Part shown: positions 1 through 8,899 of the stretch, piece by piece | How the letters are laid out: each line of letters starts with the position of its first letter | Position numbering within the stretch: the stretch's first letter is position 1 | Origin: Gammaproteobacteria bacterium | GTDB lineage: Bacteria; Pseudomonadota; Gammaproteobacteria; Eutrophobiales; Eutrophobiaceae | Direction of reading: 5' to 3' | Length of the DNA: 64,000 nt | Assembly: GCA_004297165.1 (NCBI GenBank) | Contig: SCUJ01000008.1 | Coordinates: forward strand, 62,001 to 126,000 | Notes under the pieces: model-generated | Told to the model about the DNA's origin: nothing | Databases searched by the model: none | The model's input: the letters and a program-made list of their open reading frames with translations, nothing else | Made by a program: the position numbers and the translations under genes

Positions 1-589
1 AAAGGTCAGTCTGATCGCACCAGACTCCGTAGCACTGACCGAAGACCTGGTCTTCCAGGACCCGGCGTTGCGACGGCGCAACCGACCATTCCTTGGCCCG
101 GACTGCGCCAAAACGTTGGCGCACATAGAGATCGAGCGCCATTTCTCCCGCCTTGGCGCGGATTGCCGAGAGCAATCCACCCGTGTCTTTCGACTCGGCT
201 ATGGCCTGCGGCTGGCCCTTGGGCAGATTCATCAACAGCAGGCTGCCCCTGTCCGCGATACATTGGGTCGCGGTCCAGCGTGTGAAGTTGATCGAATTGA
301 CATTGCGGGTGACCAGACCGTCATCCACCTCACTGGCGAGACGCAGGACTTCGGCCGTCCACGCCACACCGTGAGTGTCGCCCGAGAACCGATGCAGATC
401 CCGGTCGGTAAATGTGTCCGGCGAACTGCTGGCAGGGGCTGCATAATCCATTTTCTTTTGCGCGGCATCCGCGGCAATGCGCCGGTGCTGCGTCGCATGA
501 CGTCCGCGGATAACGAAGTACCCGATGACCACCGCAGCCAGCGCCAACGGCCAGATCTGTGACATGAGGTTGGACAAAGTCAGACTCAT
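1..589 (-). CDS. Membrane-anchored hypothetical protein, C-terminus cut by window edge
   Basis: An open frame reads from an ATG at 589 to the window edge without a stop, about 196 codons. The N-terminus starts MSLTLSNLMSQIWPLALAAV and holds one hydrophobic segment (about residues 8-28) followed by RGRH, so it looks like a single-pass inner-membrane anchor. A polar region with a Ser/Pro stretch follows, then a soluble domain containing WTATQCIADRGSLLLMNLPKG. I do not recognise the family. It is divergent from the dikinase-like gene at 745 with about 155 bp between them. Being truncated, it cannot be assigned further; the frame itself is convincing because it stays open through GC-rich sequence with normal codon use. 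Confidence 0.6.
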   Translation of the reverse strand, partial: MSLTLSNLMSQIWPLALAAVVIGYFVIRGRHATQHRRIAADAAQKKMDYAAPASSSPDTFTDRDLHRFSGDTHGVAWTAEVLRLASEVDDGLVTRNVNSINFTRWTATQCIADRGSLLLMNLPKGQPQAIAESKDTGGLLSAIRAKAGEMALDLYVRQRFGAVRAKEWSVAPSQRRVLEDQVFGQCYGVWCDQTDL

Positions 590-703
590 CGGCGGATTGT
601 AAAGACCGAACAGACCCACCTCAAGCTCACAAACCCATTTTAAGGAATCTCTGAAAAACCTACCCCTCGTCTTGTTTCAGGGCATCGATTACCCGGTCGA
701 GGT

Positions 704-709
704 TATAAT
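704..709 (+). promoter_or_regulatory. Possible -10 box (TATAAT) ahead of the dikinase-like gene
   Basis: A perfect TATAAT sits 36 bp upstream of the ATG at 745, in the divergent gap. I find no good -35 box 16-18 bp further upstream, so this is only a candidate. Confidence 0.25.
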
Positions 710-744
710 GGCGCGCAAATTCCACCGGGGAACCTGTTCAATAT

Positions 745-3687
745 ATGCACCTGAATCGCAGTCGTCTCGGGGCATATGCCCGACTCGCATATGGAATGCT
801 GCTGTCCGGCATGTTCGGGCTCTCTCTCACGGAACTGCCGGCCGCCGAAACCGATAGTCCGGGGCCCGCCGAATACCGGCGCTGGATCGAGACAATGAAG
901 ACTGCGCCGCGCGGCCCTTTCAGTCAGATCCGCTGGTTTTGCAACGATGGCGCGATCCTGCCGCCCGGTCCCAATGTCTGCGACGGCCGCGGCGGCGGGA
1001 CCCAGCACGGGGAATACACGGATCGGGTCAAGTGGCTGCGGGCGGACGGTTATTACGTCGCCAATATCCTCGCGGACATCAAGGCGGATGCCTTCCTCGC
1101 CGATCCCGCCCATCTCGACCGGCTCGCGCAAACCCTCATCGAGCAATTCCTGATCGCCATCGACGACGGCTGGATCCTGCGCCGTGCCCGCTTTTACCGT
1201 GGCGCGTTGCAGGAGGAAGGCGAGCGGCGCGCCGCCCGCCGTCTGCTGTACAAGATGGCGGAGCGCCGGGAATGGCTGGAACAACGCTATCTCCTGCTGC
1301 GCACCGCCGCCCGCATGCTGCCCCACGGCGCGGAGACCGATCAGGTCAGCGAGATCCGGCAAAAGAGCACGGAGCTTGCCATCCTCGATCCGCGCTTCCA
1401 GACGATCCGCAACAAGATCCACATCAGCCCGGACGCCAGAGATGCCGACCGCGTGCGCGAATACGCCGGGACACTGGATTCGCCCGAACACGCTGGCGAT
1501 TACCACGCCCTTGCCGATCTGATCCAGGAGGTCCATCGCCCCACCGCCCTGGCGGAACATCTCGATCGGGCGGCGCAGCGCCTCGCCAATACCGGCGATC
1601 TGGGCGAACTCCTCACCTCCGCGCGCGATCATTTCAATGCTACTTCCGATCCCAGGGAGCGCTACCTGCGCAGCGCCATGTTGTTGCGGCAACTCCGGGA
1701 ACGTCTGCTGCTGCCGAACGGCCCCGAGGGCCGCATGCTGCTTCTGGATACATCGCTCAGGCTGGAGAATGAATTTTACGCGGCGGGGTCGCAACTCCGG
1801 GATACGCTGCCTGCCGCCACCCGCGGCGAGATCCTGTCCTGGCTGGAGGCGGCGGTCTCCGCGGCCTACGGGACCGGCCTGATCTCGCCCCGGCAACTCG
1901 AGGCGCAACTGGAAGCCGTGTCCGCCAGTGCTGGCGAGATGGAACTGGACCTCGCACGTTACCGGGAAACGCTCGGTTATCTGGGACTGCTGAATGACTG
2001 GGGCGCTGCCTCGCTCAACCTGTATTTCGGCGAGGCCATGCAGCGGTACGCCGCCATCGAGCCACTCGGCAACCTGTTCATTCAGGATCAGTTGCGGGGG
2101 AGCGTATTGTTCTTTTACGCGCAGGCGCTCGCCCTGCTGCAAAAGGATGTCAATCGACTGAGTGGCGTCCGTCAGGAGATCCTCGGGGAGGCGGTGAGCG
2201 GATTGCACGCGCTCAACCCTGGGCTCGCGAGCGGGGTCCTGCATTTCGCGCTGGACCAGGGACAGCCGCAGGGATTCGACGCCAGCGGAATTTATGTGCT
2301 GAGTGAAACCACGGCGGATCTTCCGCCAGTCGCCGGGATCATCACCGCCGGGGCCGGTAATCCCCTCTCCCATGTCCAGTTGCTGGCGCGCAATCTCGGC
2401 ATACCCAACGTGAGCGTGGATCAGGCGCTCCTGCCACAACTTGCCTCGCATGATGGCGAGGCGATCACTCTCGCGGTCACGCCGCAAGGTTCGGTCGTGA
2501 TCGCGCCCGCCGAGGCCAACACCGAGGCTGCCGCGCCCGCGATCACTATCGAACCGGACCTCGACAAACTCGATCTCGCCACCCGCCGGCTGATCCCGCT
2601 CGCCGAACTCAGCGCCGACGATTCGGGACGCGTCGTCGGACCCAAGGCCGCGAAACTCGGCGAACTCAAGCGACATTACCCGGAGGCCGTCGCGGAAGGC
2701 CTCGCCATCCCCTTCGGGGTCTTTCGCGGCCTGCTCGATCAGCCTTACGGGGCGACGGGCTTGAGCGTGTTCGAATGGATGATCAGTGAGTATCGCCGGT
2801 TGGAGGCACTGCCCGCAGCAGGGGCGGAACGGCGGGCCGAAACCGAGAAATTCCGCGCGGAACTCGAGGCCTGGGTCCTGAACGCGGACCCTGGCGAAAC
2901 GTTCCGGCACGATCTGGAAATCGCATTCGAGGAGCGGTTCGGGACCGGGGAAGGCATCGGCGTGTTCGTCCGCAGCGATACGAACATCGAAGACCTGCCG
3001 AATTTCACCGGGGCGGGCTTGAACCTGACGCTGCCGAATGTCGTGGGTTTCGATGCCCTGCTCTCCGCGATCCAGCGGGTCTGGGCCTCGCCCTTCAGCG
3101 CCCGGGCCTTCGCCTGGCGGCAGGCGCTCATGCGCGCCCCGGAGCATGTCTACCCGGCCATCCTCCTGTTGCGGACGGTGCCCTCCGAGAAATCCGGCGT
3201 GCTGGTCACCCAGGATGTCGATACGGGCGATCCGGCCTGGATGACCGTGGCGATCAACGAGGGGATCGGCGGGGCGGTCGACGGCCAGCCGGCGGAATCA
3301 CTCCGGATAAACAAGGAGACCGGCCGGATACGGTTGCTCGCCGAGGCCGCCACGCCCTGGCGGCGGGCCGCGAACCCGGCGGGGGGGATTACGCGCGAGC
3401 GGGTCAGCGGTTCGCATACAATCCTGCAACCCGCGGAGGCCGCGCAGCTCGTCGATCTTGTCCGGAGTCTCCCCGAACGGTTTCCGCCGATCACGGATGA
3501 CCTGGGGCAGCCGGCCCCGGCGGATGTGGAATTCGGATTCGTGGCGGGGGAACTGCGCCTGTTCCAGATCCGGCCCTATCTCGAAAGCCGCCGGGCGCGG
3601 AACAGCGCCTCGCTTTCCGCCATCGACAACGGACTCGCGGACGCCGCCGCGATCCGCGTGGATCTCGCTCAGGCGCCGCAACCCTGA
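745..3687 (+). CDS. Exported PEP-synthase/glucan-water-dikinase-like protein
   Basis: 980 aa. The N-terminus (RSRLGAYARLAYG, then a hydrophobic stretch ending near PAAE) looks like a signal peptide. Residues 40-500 are helical and unrecognised. A swivelling phosphohistidine domain lies near 530-560 (AGIITAGAGNPLSHVQLLAR; candidate phospho-His 543). A PEP/pyruvate-binding ATP-grasp domain follows from about 632 (VGPKAAKLGELKRHYPE, IPFGVF, FVRSDTNIEDLPNFTGAG near 741) to LFQIRPY near the end. PEP synthase and PPDK have the ATP-grasp domain first; here the His domain comes first, as in plant glucan water dikinases. No PEP/pyruvate TIM barrel is present. The start has GGGGAA about 12 nt upstream. 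It forms a likely two-gene operon with the serine hydrolase 10 bp downstream. The substrate is unknown, and an ATP-using enzyme outside the cytoplasm would be odd, so the signal peptide needs proof. Confidence 0.75.
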   Translation: MHLNRSRLGAYARLAYGMLLSGMFGLSLTELPAAETDSPGPAEYRRWIETMKTAPRGPFSQIRWFCNDGAILPPGPNVCDGRGGGTQHGEYTDRVKWLRADGYYVANILADIKADAFLADPAHLDRLAQTLIEQFLIAIDDGWILRRARFYRGALQEEGERRAARRLLYKMAERREWLEQRYLLLRTAARMLPHGAETDQVSEIRQKSTELAILDPRFQTIRNKIHISPDARDADRVREYAGTLDSPEHAGDYHALADLIQEVHRPTALAEHLDRAAQRLANTGDLGELLTSARDHFNATSDPRERYLRSAMLLRQLRERLLLPNGPEGRMLLLDTSLRLENEFYAAGSQLRDTLPAATRGEILSWLEAAVSAAYGTGLISPRQLEAQLEAVSASAGEMELDLARYRETLGYLGLLNDWGAASLNLYFGEAMQRYAAIEPLGNLFIQDQLRGSVLFFYAQALALLQKDVNRLSGVRQEILGEAVSGLHALNPGLASGVLHFALDQGQPQGFDASGIYVLSETTADLPPVAGIITAGAGNPLSHVQLLARNLGIPNVSVDQALLPQLASHDGEAITLAVTPQGSVVIAPAEANTEAAAPAITIEPDLDKLDLATRRLIPLAELSADDSGRVVGPKAAKLGELKRHYPEAVAEGLAIPFGVFRGLLDQPYGATGLSVFEWMISEYRRLEALPAAGAERRAETEKFRAELEAWVLNADPGETFRHDLEIAFEERFGTGEGIGVFVRSDTNIEDLPNFTGAGLNLTLPNVVGFDALLSAIQRVWASPFSARAFAWRQALMRAPEHVYPAILLLRTVPSEKSGVLVTQDVDTGDPAWMTVAINEGIGGAVDGQPAESLRINKETGRIRLLAEAATPWRRAANPAGGITRERVSGSHTILQPAEAAQLVDLVRSLPERFPPITDDLGQPAPADVEFGFVAGELRLFQIRPYLESRRARNSASLSAIDNGLADAAAIRVDLAQAPQP

Positions 3688-3697
3688 TGGGCTTCCG

Positions 3698-5032
3698 ATG
3701 AACAGTAAATATTTTCTTCAATTAGGGCTCACGCCCGTCCTGCTGGGTTTATCCGGTCTGGTCCATGCCTATCCCCTCGACGGCTATGAGACCACCGGCA
3801 TCGGCCGGCTTGAGGCCGCTCGCCGCATCGAGGCCGGAGAGTTTAAAGGCGACCGGCAGCCGCGCGGGGCCTTGTTGCCGATGGCGGAGGTGGATATCCG
3901 CCTGCGGGATTATCCTAATTTCACAATCCCCGAACCTGATCCCGAACTCACCCGCAAACTCGTCACGCTGCTCGGCGATCGGGTGGACCGCTACCAGGTG
4001 GCGATACTCGACCTCTCGCAACCTGATCATCCGCGCTACGCAGCGCATCAGGCGGACTACCGTGCGAACGTGGGCAGCGTCGGCAAACTGCTGGTTGCCC
4101 TCGCGGTGTTCCAGACGCTCGCCGATCTCCATCCCGATGACCTTGATGCGCGCAAGCGTGTGCTCCGGGACACACATATCGAGGCGGATGATTTCGTCCT
4201 CACCGATCACCACACGGTGCGCATCTGGGACCGGAAGACGGAGACGCTGATCCGCAAGCGTCTCGCCCCCGGCGACATGGGGACCTACTGGGAATTTCTC
4301 GACTGGATGATGTCCGCGAGTTCCAACGCGGCCGCCTCCACCGTGATCGAACACGCCATGCTGCTGAAGCGCTATGGCCGGGACTTTCCCCTCGCCCCGG
4401 CAAAGGTTCAAGAATTCTTCGCGACGACGCCCAAGCCTGAACTGGGGAACCTGCTGGCGGAGACCCTGCAACCGCCGGTCGCCCGCAACGGCATGGATCT
4501 GGATCTGATCCGGCAGGGGAGCCTGTTCACCGCCACCGGACAGCGCAAGGTTCCCGGCACGACGAGTTACGCCACGCCGCGGACGCTGCTCGAATACCTG
4601 CTGAAGCTGGAACAGGGCAAACTGGTGGACGATTTCTCCAGCCGCGAGATCAAGCGCCTGATGTACTCCACCGAGCGGCGCATCCGTTACGCCTCCGCGC
4701 CTGCGTTGAACGATTCCGCAGTCTATTTCAAATCGGGATCGCTGTTCGAGTGCCGGCCCGAGCCTGGTTTCCGCTGCTTCCAGTACCACGGCAATGTGAA
4801 GAACCTGATGAACTCCGTCGCCATCGTCGAGGCGCCCGCGGGCGAGCGTAAATATCATTACCTCGTGGCCTTGATGAGCAATGTCCTGCGACGCAACAGC
4901 GCCTACGATCACCAGACGCTGGCGGCGGGGATACACGAGTTGATCACAACAGGCGACATACGCAACGCGACGCTGTTGCTGCGGGGGCAGGACGAGCCCG
5001 CGGGGGCTCAGGCGGAGGCGGTCAGCGAGTGA
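3698..5032 (+). CDS. Secreted serine hydrolase, class A beta-lactamase fold
   Basis: 444 aa from the ATG at 3698, chosen because it gives a signal peptide (MNSKYFLQLGLTPVLLGLSG to VHAYP) and follows the previous stop by 10 bp. The three active-site motifs of the serine beta-lactamase/PBP fold are visible: SVGK (S127, K130), S208-S-N210, and K345-S-G. The Glu166 loop of true class A enzymes is not obvious, and the protein is longer than the usual 290 aa. I therefore call it a beta-lactamase-related serine hydrolase (peptidase or esterase) rather than a resistance enzyme. The tail contains Glu/Ala-rich sequence. Its 3' end overlaps the convergent serine hydrolase gene by 11 bp. Confidence 0.75.
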   Translation: MNSKYFLQLGLTPVLLGLSGLVHAYPLDGYETTGIGRLEAARRIEAGEFKGDRQPRGALLPMAEVDIRLRDYPNFTIPEPDPELTRKLVTLLGDRVDRYQVAILDLSQPDHPRYAAHQADYRANVGSVGKLLVALAVFQTLADLHPDDLDARKRVLRDTHIEADDFVLTDHHTVRIWDRKTETLIRKRLAPGDMGTYWEFLDWMMSASSNAAASTVIEHAMLLKRYGRDFPLAPAKVQEFFATTPKPELGNLLAETLQPPVARNGMDLDLIRQGSLFTATGQRKVPGTTSYATPRTLLEYLLKLEQGKLVDDFSSREIKRLMYSTERRIRYASAPALNDSAVYFKSGSLFECRPEPGFRCFQYHGNVKNLMNSVAIVEAPAGERKYHYLVALMSNVLRRNSAYDHQTLAAGIHELITTGDIRNATLLLRGQDEPAGAQAEAVSE

Positions 5033-5924
5033 GGGCGGCGTATTTCGGGCGCACGATCAGATCGTGCATCGGCGCGATCATCCGCTCCAGCCACTTGCCG
5101 CCCTGCGGGTCCTCGGCGAGCACCACGGCGATGTATTTATAGCCGTTGGCCTCGACCAGGGCGCTGTCCGCGTGCCATTGACGCCAGCTTCCTGACTTGC
5201 GGTAGATCACCGCCTCCGGCCGCTGTTTGAGACCTTTGACGAATTTATGATCGATGCCGGGATGGCTGAGGATCTCCTTCATCTGCCGGGTGAGTTCAGG
5301 CGGGAACAGCTTGCCGGTATCCAGCAGATAATACAGACGCGCGGTCTGCAAGACCGTCGCGCCGTGGGAGAGGTTATGCAGCGGATCGCGGCGATAGGCC
5401 ACGCCCTTGGCGTATTCCTTCCCGACCCACAGGCCGCCATTGGTGGCCGGGTCATAAAAACGATACGGCCCCGTTTGCAGGATCTCGAGCAGACGCTGCT
5501 TGCCGATCTTGTTGATCATGCGGGTGGCGTCCTCGTTGGAGGAGACGCGGATCATGCGGGTCATGGATTCACGGGTCGCCGCATCGAGCTGCATCCGCCC
5601 GCGGTTGATCTCGACGAAGGCCGCGTAAAGGATCGCGATCTTCGGCAGGCTCGCGGCATACATCATCTCGTTGCCGTTGATGGCCGCGACCTTCGGCGCT
5701 GAGGGGTTGGTGATATCGATCAGCGTAACGGCGAGCTTGCCGTTTTGCGCGGCGCGCGCGAGTCCGAGTCTATTGACGACCGAGGCGAGCTTGCTTTGAA
5801 GCGAGGTATCGAGTGAAGTGCTGAAGGCGGCGATGTAGCTGGAGGCGGGGAGATTGCCGGCTTGTGCTGTCGAGAGGCCGGCCAGTAAAAGGATGATTGT
5901 GATGATGCGTTGCCCCCTCAACAT
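5022..5924 (-). CDS. Secreted serine hydrolase, class A beta-lactamase fold (second copy)
   Basis: 300 aa from the ATG at 5924, which gives a clean signal peptide (MLRGQRIITIILLLAGLS, cleavage near AQAG). A longer frame upstream lacks support. Motifs: SLPK (S92, K95), S128-S-N130, and K243-S-G-S. The length is normal for the class A fold. It is convergent with the gene at 3698 and shares the motif set, but the two differ in length and overall sequence, so they are paralogues or functional relatives rather than a recent duplication. It is probably a periplasmic peptidoglycan or ester hydrolase; beta-lactam hydrolysis cannot be inferred from the sequence alone. Confidence 0.75.
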   Translation of the reverse strand: MLRGQRIITIILLLAGLSTAQAGNLPASSYIAAFSTSLDTSLQSKLASVVNRLGLARAAQNGKLAVTLIDITNPSAPKVAAINGNEMMYAASLPKIAILYAAFVEINRGRMQLDAATRESMTRMIRVSSNEDATRMINKIGKQRLLEILQTGPYRFYDPATNGGLWVGKEYAKGVAYRRDPLHNLSHGATVLQTARLYYLLDTGKLFPPELTRQMKEILSHPGIDHKFVKGLKQRPEAVIYRKSGSWRQWHADSALVEANGYKYIAVVLAEDPQGGKWLERMIAPMHDLIVRPKYAALTR

Positions 5925-6124
5925 GCGGCCCCCCGGTCGAATTTCTAGTTTTAAGTTGAGCCGGATTCTGCCCCATGCCGGAAGGCCTCGCAACCAAATT
6001 CTGTGATCAATTTGACATTAGTTTTTGGCTGTGGCGCGCATCTTACGCGAGTATGTTTTTTAACACAGGACTGTTGTTTTGATGTGTTGTTTTTGCATCC
6101 ATGCAACATGACTCCTACATTAAT

Positions 6125-6907
6125 CTATACCCTGTAGGAGGTCTCGGCACGCGCCTCCTCAAGTCTATTCGGCGGATAGGTCCGCCACTTGTCCTGGTAA
6201 TAACGATCACGATGATCGCCCGCGGATTGGCCATTGAAGGTGAGATAGATATTGCGCCGGCAGGCGCTACTGCGATTGGCCGGCGAGCCGTGCGGGATAA
6301 AGCTGTTGAAGAAGATCGCATCGCCTGGTTGCGCCACCACCAGGGTGTAATCCTCCTCAGGTTGATAAGGCGGGTCCTGGTCGGTGAGCGGCTTCCATTC
6401 CGGCCCCATCAACGCCCGTGGAAATTTCCCGTTGCCGAGAAAACTGAGCGCGGCGTTGTCCCGCCGGTTTTCGTCGATCACGATACAGAGCGTGACGAAA
6501 AAGTTCGTGTAGGCATTCCAGCCCGCGGCCTGATCCTGATGCAGTTTGTCCGGCCTCGATCCGGGGACCTTGTAGTTCACCTTTTCCTTGAAGAGCACCG
6601 GCGGCTCGCCGAGCAAAGTGGTCAGGCTGGCCCTGACATCGTTCGTCAACAACAGGCGCGTGATCTCAGGATTGTGATCGCCGAGGATGTATTCCACGCG
6701 CACCAGCAGCGGCTCTCCGGTGATGGAACTGCGTTCGAAATAACGCGCCTCGGGCGCGGGCCCGGGAGGCTGCTGTTGCAGCGCATCCAGCCAGTCCGAG
6801 ACCACCCGGATCGTTTCCACAGGAAAAAATCCAGGGATGACCACGAAGCCGAGTTTATCGAAGGTAATCTTGTGCCGCTCGTCGCAGATCATGTCCGCCA
6901 TCCTCAT
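6125..6907 (-). CDS. Phytanoyl-CoA dioxygenase (PhyH) family protein
   Basis: 260 aa from the ATG at 6907; an ATG at 6982 is possible but would overlap the divergent transporter leader. The Fe(II)/2-oxoglutarate dioxygenase facial triad is visible: H123-x-D125 (LHQDQAAGWNAY) and H206 (FIPHGSPANRS). R213 or R218 is the likely 2-oxoglutarate anchor. The opening KLGFVVIPGFF is typical of the family. Members hydroxylate small molecules, lipids or phosphonates; the substrate here is unknown. The divergent gene is an anion:cation-symporter-type MFS carrier, which suggests (inference) that the pair takes up and hydroxylates an organic acid. Confidence 0.8.
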   Translation of the reverse strand: MRMADMICDERHKITFDKLGFVVIPGFFPVETIRVVSDWLDALQQQPPGPAPEARYFERSSITGEPLLVRVEYILGDHNPEITRLLLTNDVRASLTTLLGEPPVLFKEKVNYKVPGSRPDKLHQDQAAGWNAYTNFFVTLCIVIDENRRDNAALSFLGNGKFPRALMGPEWKPLTDQDPPYQPEEDYTLVVAQPGDAIFFNSFIPHGSPANRSSACRRNIYLTFNGQSAGDHRDRYYQDKWRTYPPNRLEEARAETSYRV

Positions 6908-7037
6908 CGCTTGCCCGCCGGTTATCTTAACGGGCGCGCCCGGGTTTGACCAACGAACGCGGAAGATCTCCGGCATGGACATCCCTCACCCCGACCAATA
7001 CCATGCCGTGATTTGCGACTGCCACAAGGACCATTCC

Positions 7038-8330
7038 ATGTTAGAAGAAGCCACGATCCGGCGCGTCACCTGGCGGCTCATCCCCTTCCTGCTCGTGCTC
7101 TATGTCGTCGCCTGGCTCGACCGCGTGAACATCAGTTTCGCCGCATTGCAGATGAACGAGGATCTGAATTTCAGCGCCTCCGTCTACGGCTTCGGGGCCG
7201 GCGTGTTCTTCGTGGGCTATGCGCTCTGCGAGGTCCCGAGCAACCTGATCCTCGCGAAGGTGGGCGCGCGGCGCTGGATCGCGCGCATCATGCTGACCTG
7301 GGGCGTCATCTCGATTGCCATGATGTTCGTCACGACAGCGACAGTCTTCTATGTCCTGCGCTTCCTGCTTGGGGTGGCCGAGGCGGGGTTTCTCCCTGGG
7401 ATCATCTACTATCTCACGGAATGGTATCCGGCCCGGCAGCGGGCGCGCGCCGTCGGCTGGTTCATGTCGGCGATCCCGCTTTCGATCGTGGTGGGCGGCC
7501 CGGTCGCCGGCCTGATCCTGCAGATGGACGGGGTCATGCATCTGCATGGCTGGCAATGGCTGTTCCTGCTGGAGGGCGTGCCGGCGGTTTTGCTCGGCTT
7601 CGTGGTGCTGGGCTACCTGACGGATCGTCCGGAGGAGGCCCACTGGCTCGCGCCCGAACAACGTCAATGGCTGTGCGCACGCCTGCGGGAGGAGGCCGCC
7701 GCCACCGAGCGGCAGCACAATATCCGCCTACGCGAGGCCCTGTTGCATCCCGTCGTGTGGCTGCTCGCGCTCGTCATGTTTACCTGCCAGACGGGGAGTT
7801 ACGGCCTGTCGCTATGGATCCCGCAGATCGTGAAAAGCCTTTCCGGGCTGAGCGATTTCCTGGTCGGGATGATCACGGCCATTCCCTACTTCGCCGCCGC
7901 CATCGGCATGGCGCTCATCGGCGCGAGTTCCGACCGCACCGGCGAACGCTTTTATCACATCGCCATTCCGAGCTTCGTCGCGGTGATCGGTTTCAGCCTC
8001 AGCGCCTGGCTGGTCTCGCCGGTCCCTGCGCTCGTCGCGCTCACCATCGCCGCGATCGGCGATCTCGGCAGCCGCGGGCCGTTCTGGGCCCTGCCCCCGC
8101 AGTTCCTCAAGGGCAGTTCCGCAGCCGGCGGGATCGCACTCATCAACACCATCGGCTCCGTGGGCGGCTTCGTCGGCCCGTATGCGGTGGGACTCGTGCT
8201 CGATTACACCGGCAGTTACTCCGGCGGCCTCATTTTCCTCGCCGCATTATTGCTCGTCGGCGCAGTCATCACCCTGCGGCTGCGGCATCTGGCGATATTC
8301 AGAGGGGAGGGATTGCAGGGGGGATTGTGA
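7038..8330 (+). CDS. MFS transporter, anion:cation symporter (ACS) type
   Basis: 430 aa. The start at 7038 is chosen because AAGGA lies 7 nt upstream and the product opens with the family's typical cytoplasmic lead-in (EEATIRRVTWRLIPFLLV). The first transmembrane helix carries WLDRVNISFA, the ACS signature seen in hexuronate, tartrate and hydroxyphenylacetate carriers. About 12 hydrophobic helices follow, with LGVAEAGFLPG in helix 4. Further ATGs at 6975 and upstream are in frame but lack a ribosome site. It probably imports a carboxylate with protons across the inner membrane; specificity cannot be read. Confidence 0.85.
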   Translation: MLEEATIRRVTWRLIPFLLVLYVVAWLDRVNISFAALQMNEDLNFSASVYGFGAGVFFVGYALCEVPSNLILAKVGARRWIARIMLTWGVISIAMMFVTTATVFYVLRFLLGVAEAGFLPGIIYYLTEWYPARQRARAVGWFMSAIPLSIVVGGPVAGLILQMDGVMHLHGWQWLFLLEGVPAVLLGFVVLGYLTDRPEEAHWLAPEQRQWLCARLREEAAATERQHNIRLREALLHPVVWLLALVMFTCQTGSYGLSLWIPQIVKSLSGLSDFLVGMITAIPYFAAAIGMALIGASSDRTGERFYHIAIPSFVAVIGFSLSAWLVSPVPALVALTIAAIGDLGSRGPFWALPPQFLKGSSAAGGIALINTIGSVGGFVGPYAVGLVLDYTGSYSGGLIFLAALLLVGAVITLRLRHLAIFRGEGLQGGL

Positions 8331-8366
8331 CGACGCCATCTCATCATTAACGCACTCAAGCAAACC

Positions 8367-8864
8367 TCACGGCATCCAACCCGCGGTCATCGCGGCCATG
8401 ACAATGCGGGCGCAGGCTTCGGCATCGGAGTCGGCGCGATGGTGCTGCAACGGTATGCTGAGGCTGCGGCACACATCCGGCAGCTTGGTCGGATAGATGC
8501 TCCACACCTCCCGCGCGACCTGCACCGTGCAGACGAAGCGGCGTCTGACATTCGACAAGCCGTAACTGGTACAGCAGCCGGCGAGCACCCCCCGGTCGAA
8601 AGGCGCGTTGTGCGCGGCGAGAAAATCTATTTTCCTCATATACCCGCGCAATTCAGGCCAGAGTTCGGCGAACGTCTTGGCGTTACAGACATCCGTCCAG
8701 GTCAACCCGTGGATGTGAGTGAATTTGAATTCCGTCGTCGGCGGCCGGATCAGGTGATAGGCCCGGTCCACGATTTGGGCGCCGTCCACGACAACCAGGC
8801 CCACGGCGCAGGCGCTATCCTGGCTGTAGTTGGCGGTCTCGAAGTCGATGGCGGCGAATCGCAT
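8367..8864 (-). CDS. DnaQ-like 3'-5' exonuclease (DEDDh)
   Basis: 165 aa from the ATG at 8864, which has AAGGAA upstream; a GTG at 8885 is the alternative. The exonuclease motifs are present: D7-x-E9 (AIDFET), HNAPFD with D90, and H142/D147 in HHRADSDAEA. This is a stand-alone domain of the DNA polymerase III epsilon type, without a GIY-YIG or polymerase part. Such proteins trim 3' ends in repair or degrade short nucleic acids. It is separated by 35 bp from the gene on the same strand upstream. Confidence 0.85.
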   Translation of the reverse strand: MRFAAIDFETANYSQDSACAVGLVVVDGAQIVDRAYHLIRPPTTEFKFTHIHGLTWTDVCNAKTFAELWPELRGYMRKIDFLAAHNAPFDRGVLAGCCTSYGLSNVRRRFVCTVQVAREVWSIYPTKLPDVCRSLSIPLQHHRADSDAEACARIVMAAMTAGWMP

Positions 8865-8899
8865 CGCGGAGTTATTCCTTATCACTCATATGAAACAGC

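Noticed and set aside
703-3147. Long 814-codon open frame on the minus strand
   Set aside because: It is antisense to the dikinase-like gene, has an Arg/Gly/Gln-rich composition with no domain, and reflects GC-rich codon bias.
3698-5032. Antibiotic-resistance beta-lactamase
   Set aside because: The catalytic triad motifs are present but length and missing Glu166-type loop argue for a housekeeping hydrolase.
6007-6020. TTGACA-like box in the gap before the PhyH gene
   Set aside because: It is on the plus strand with no plus-strand gene downstream and no -10 at a proper distance.
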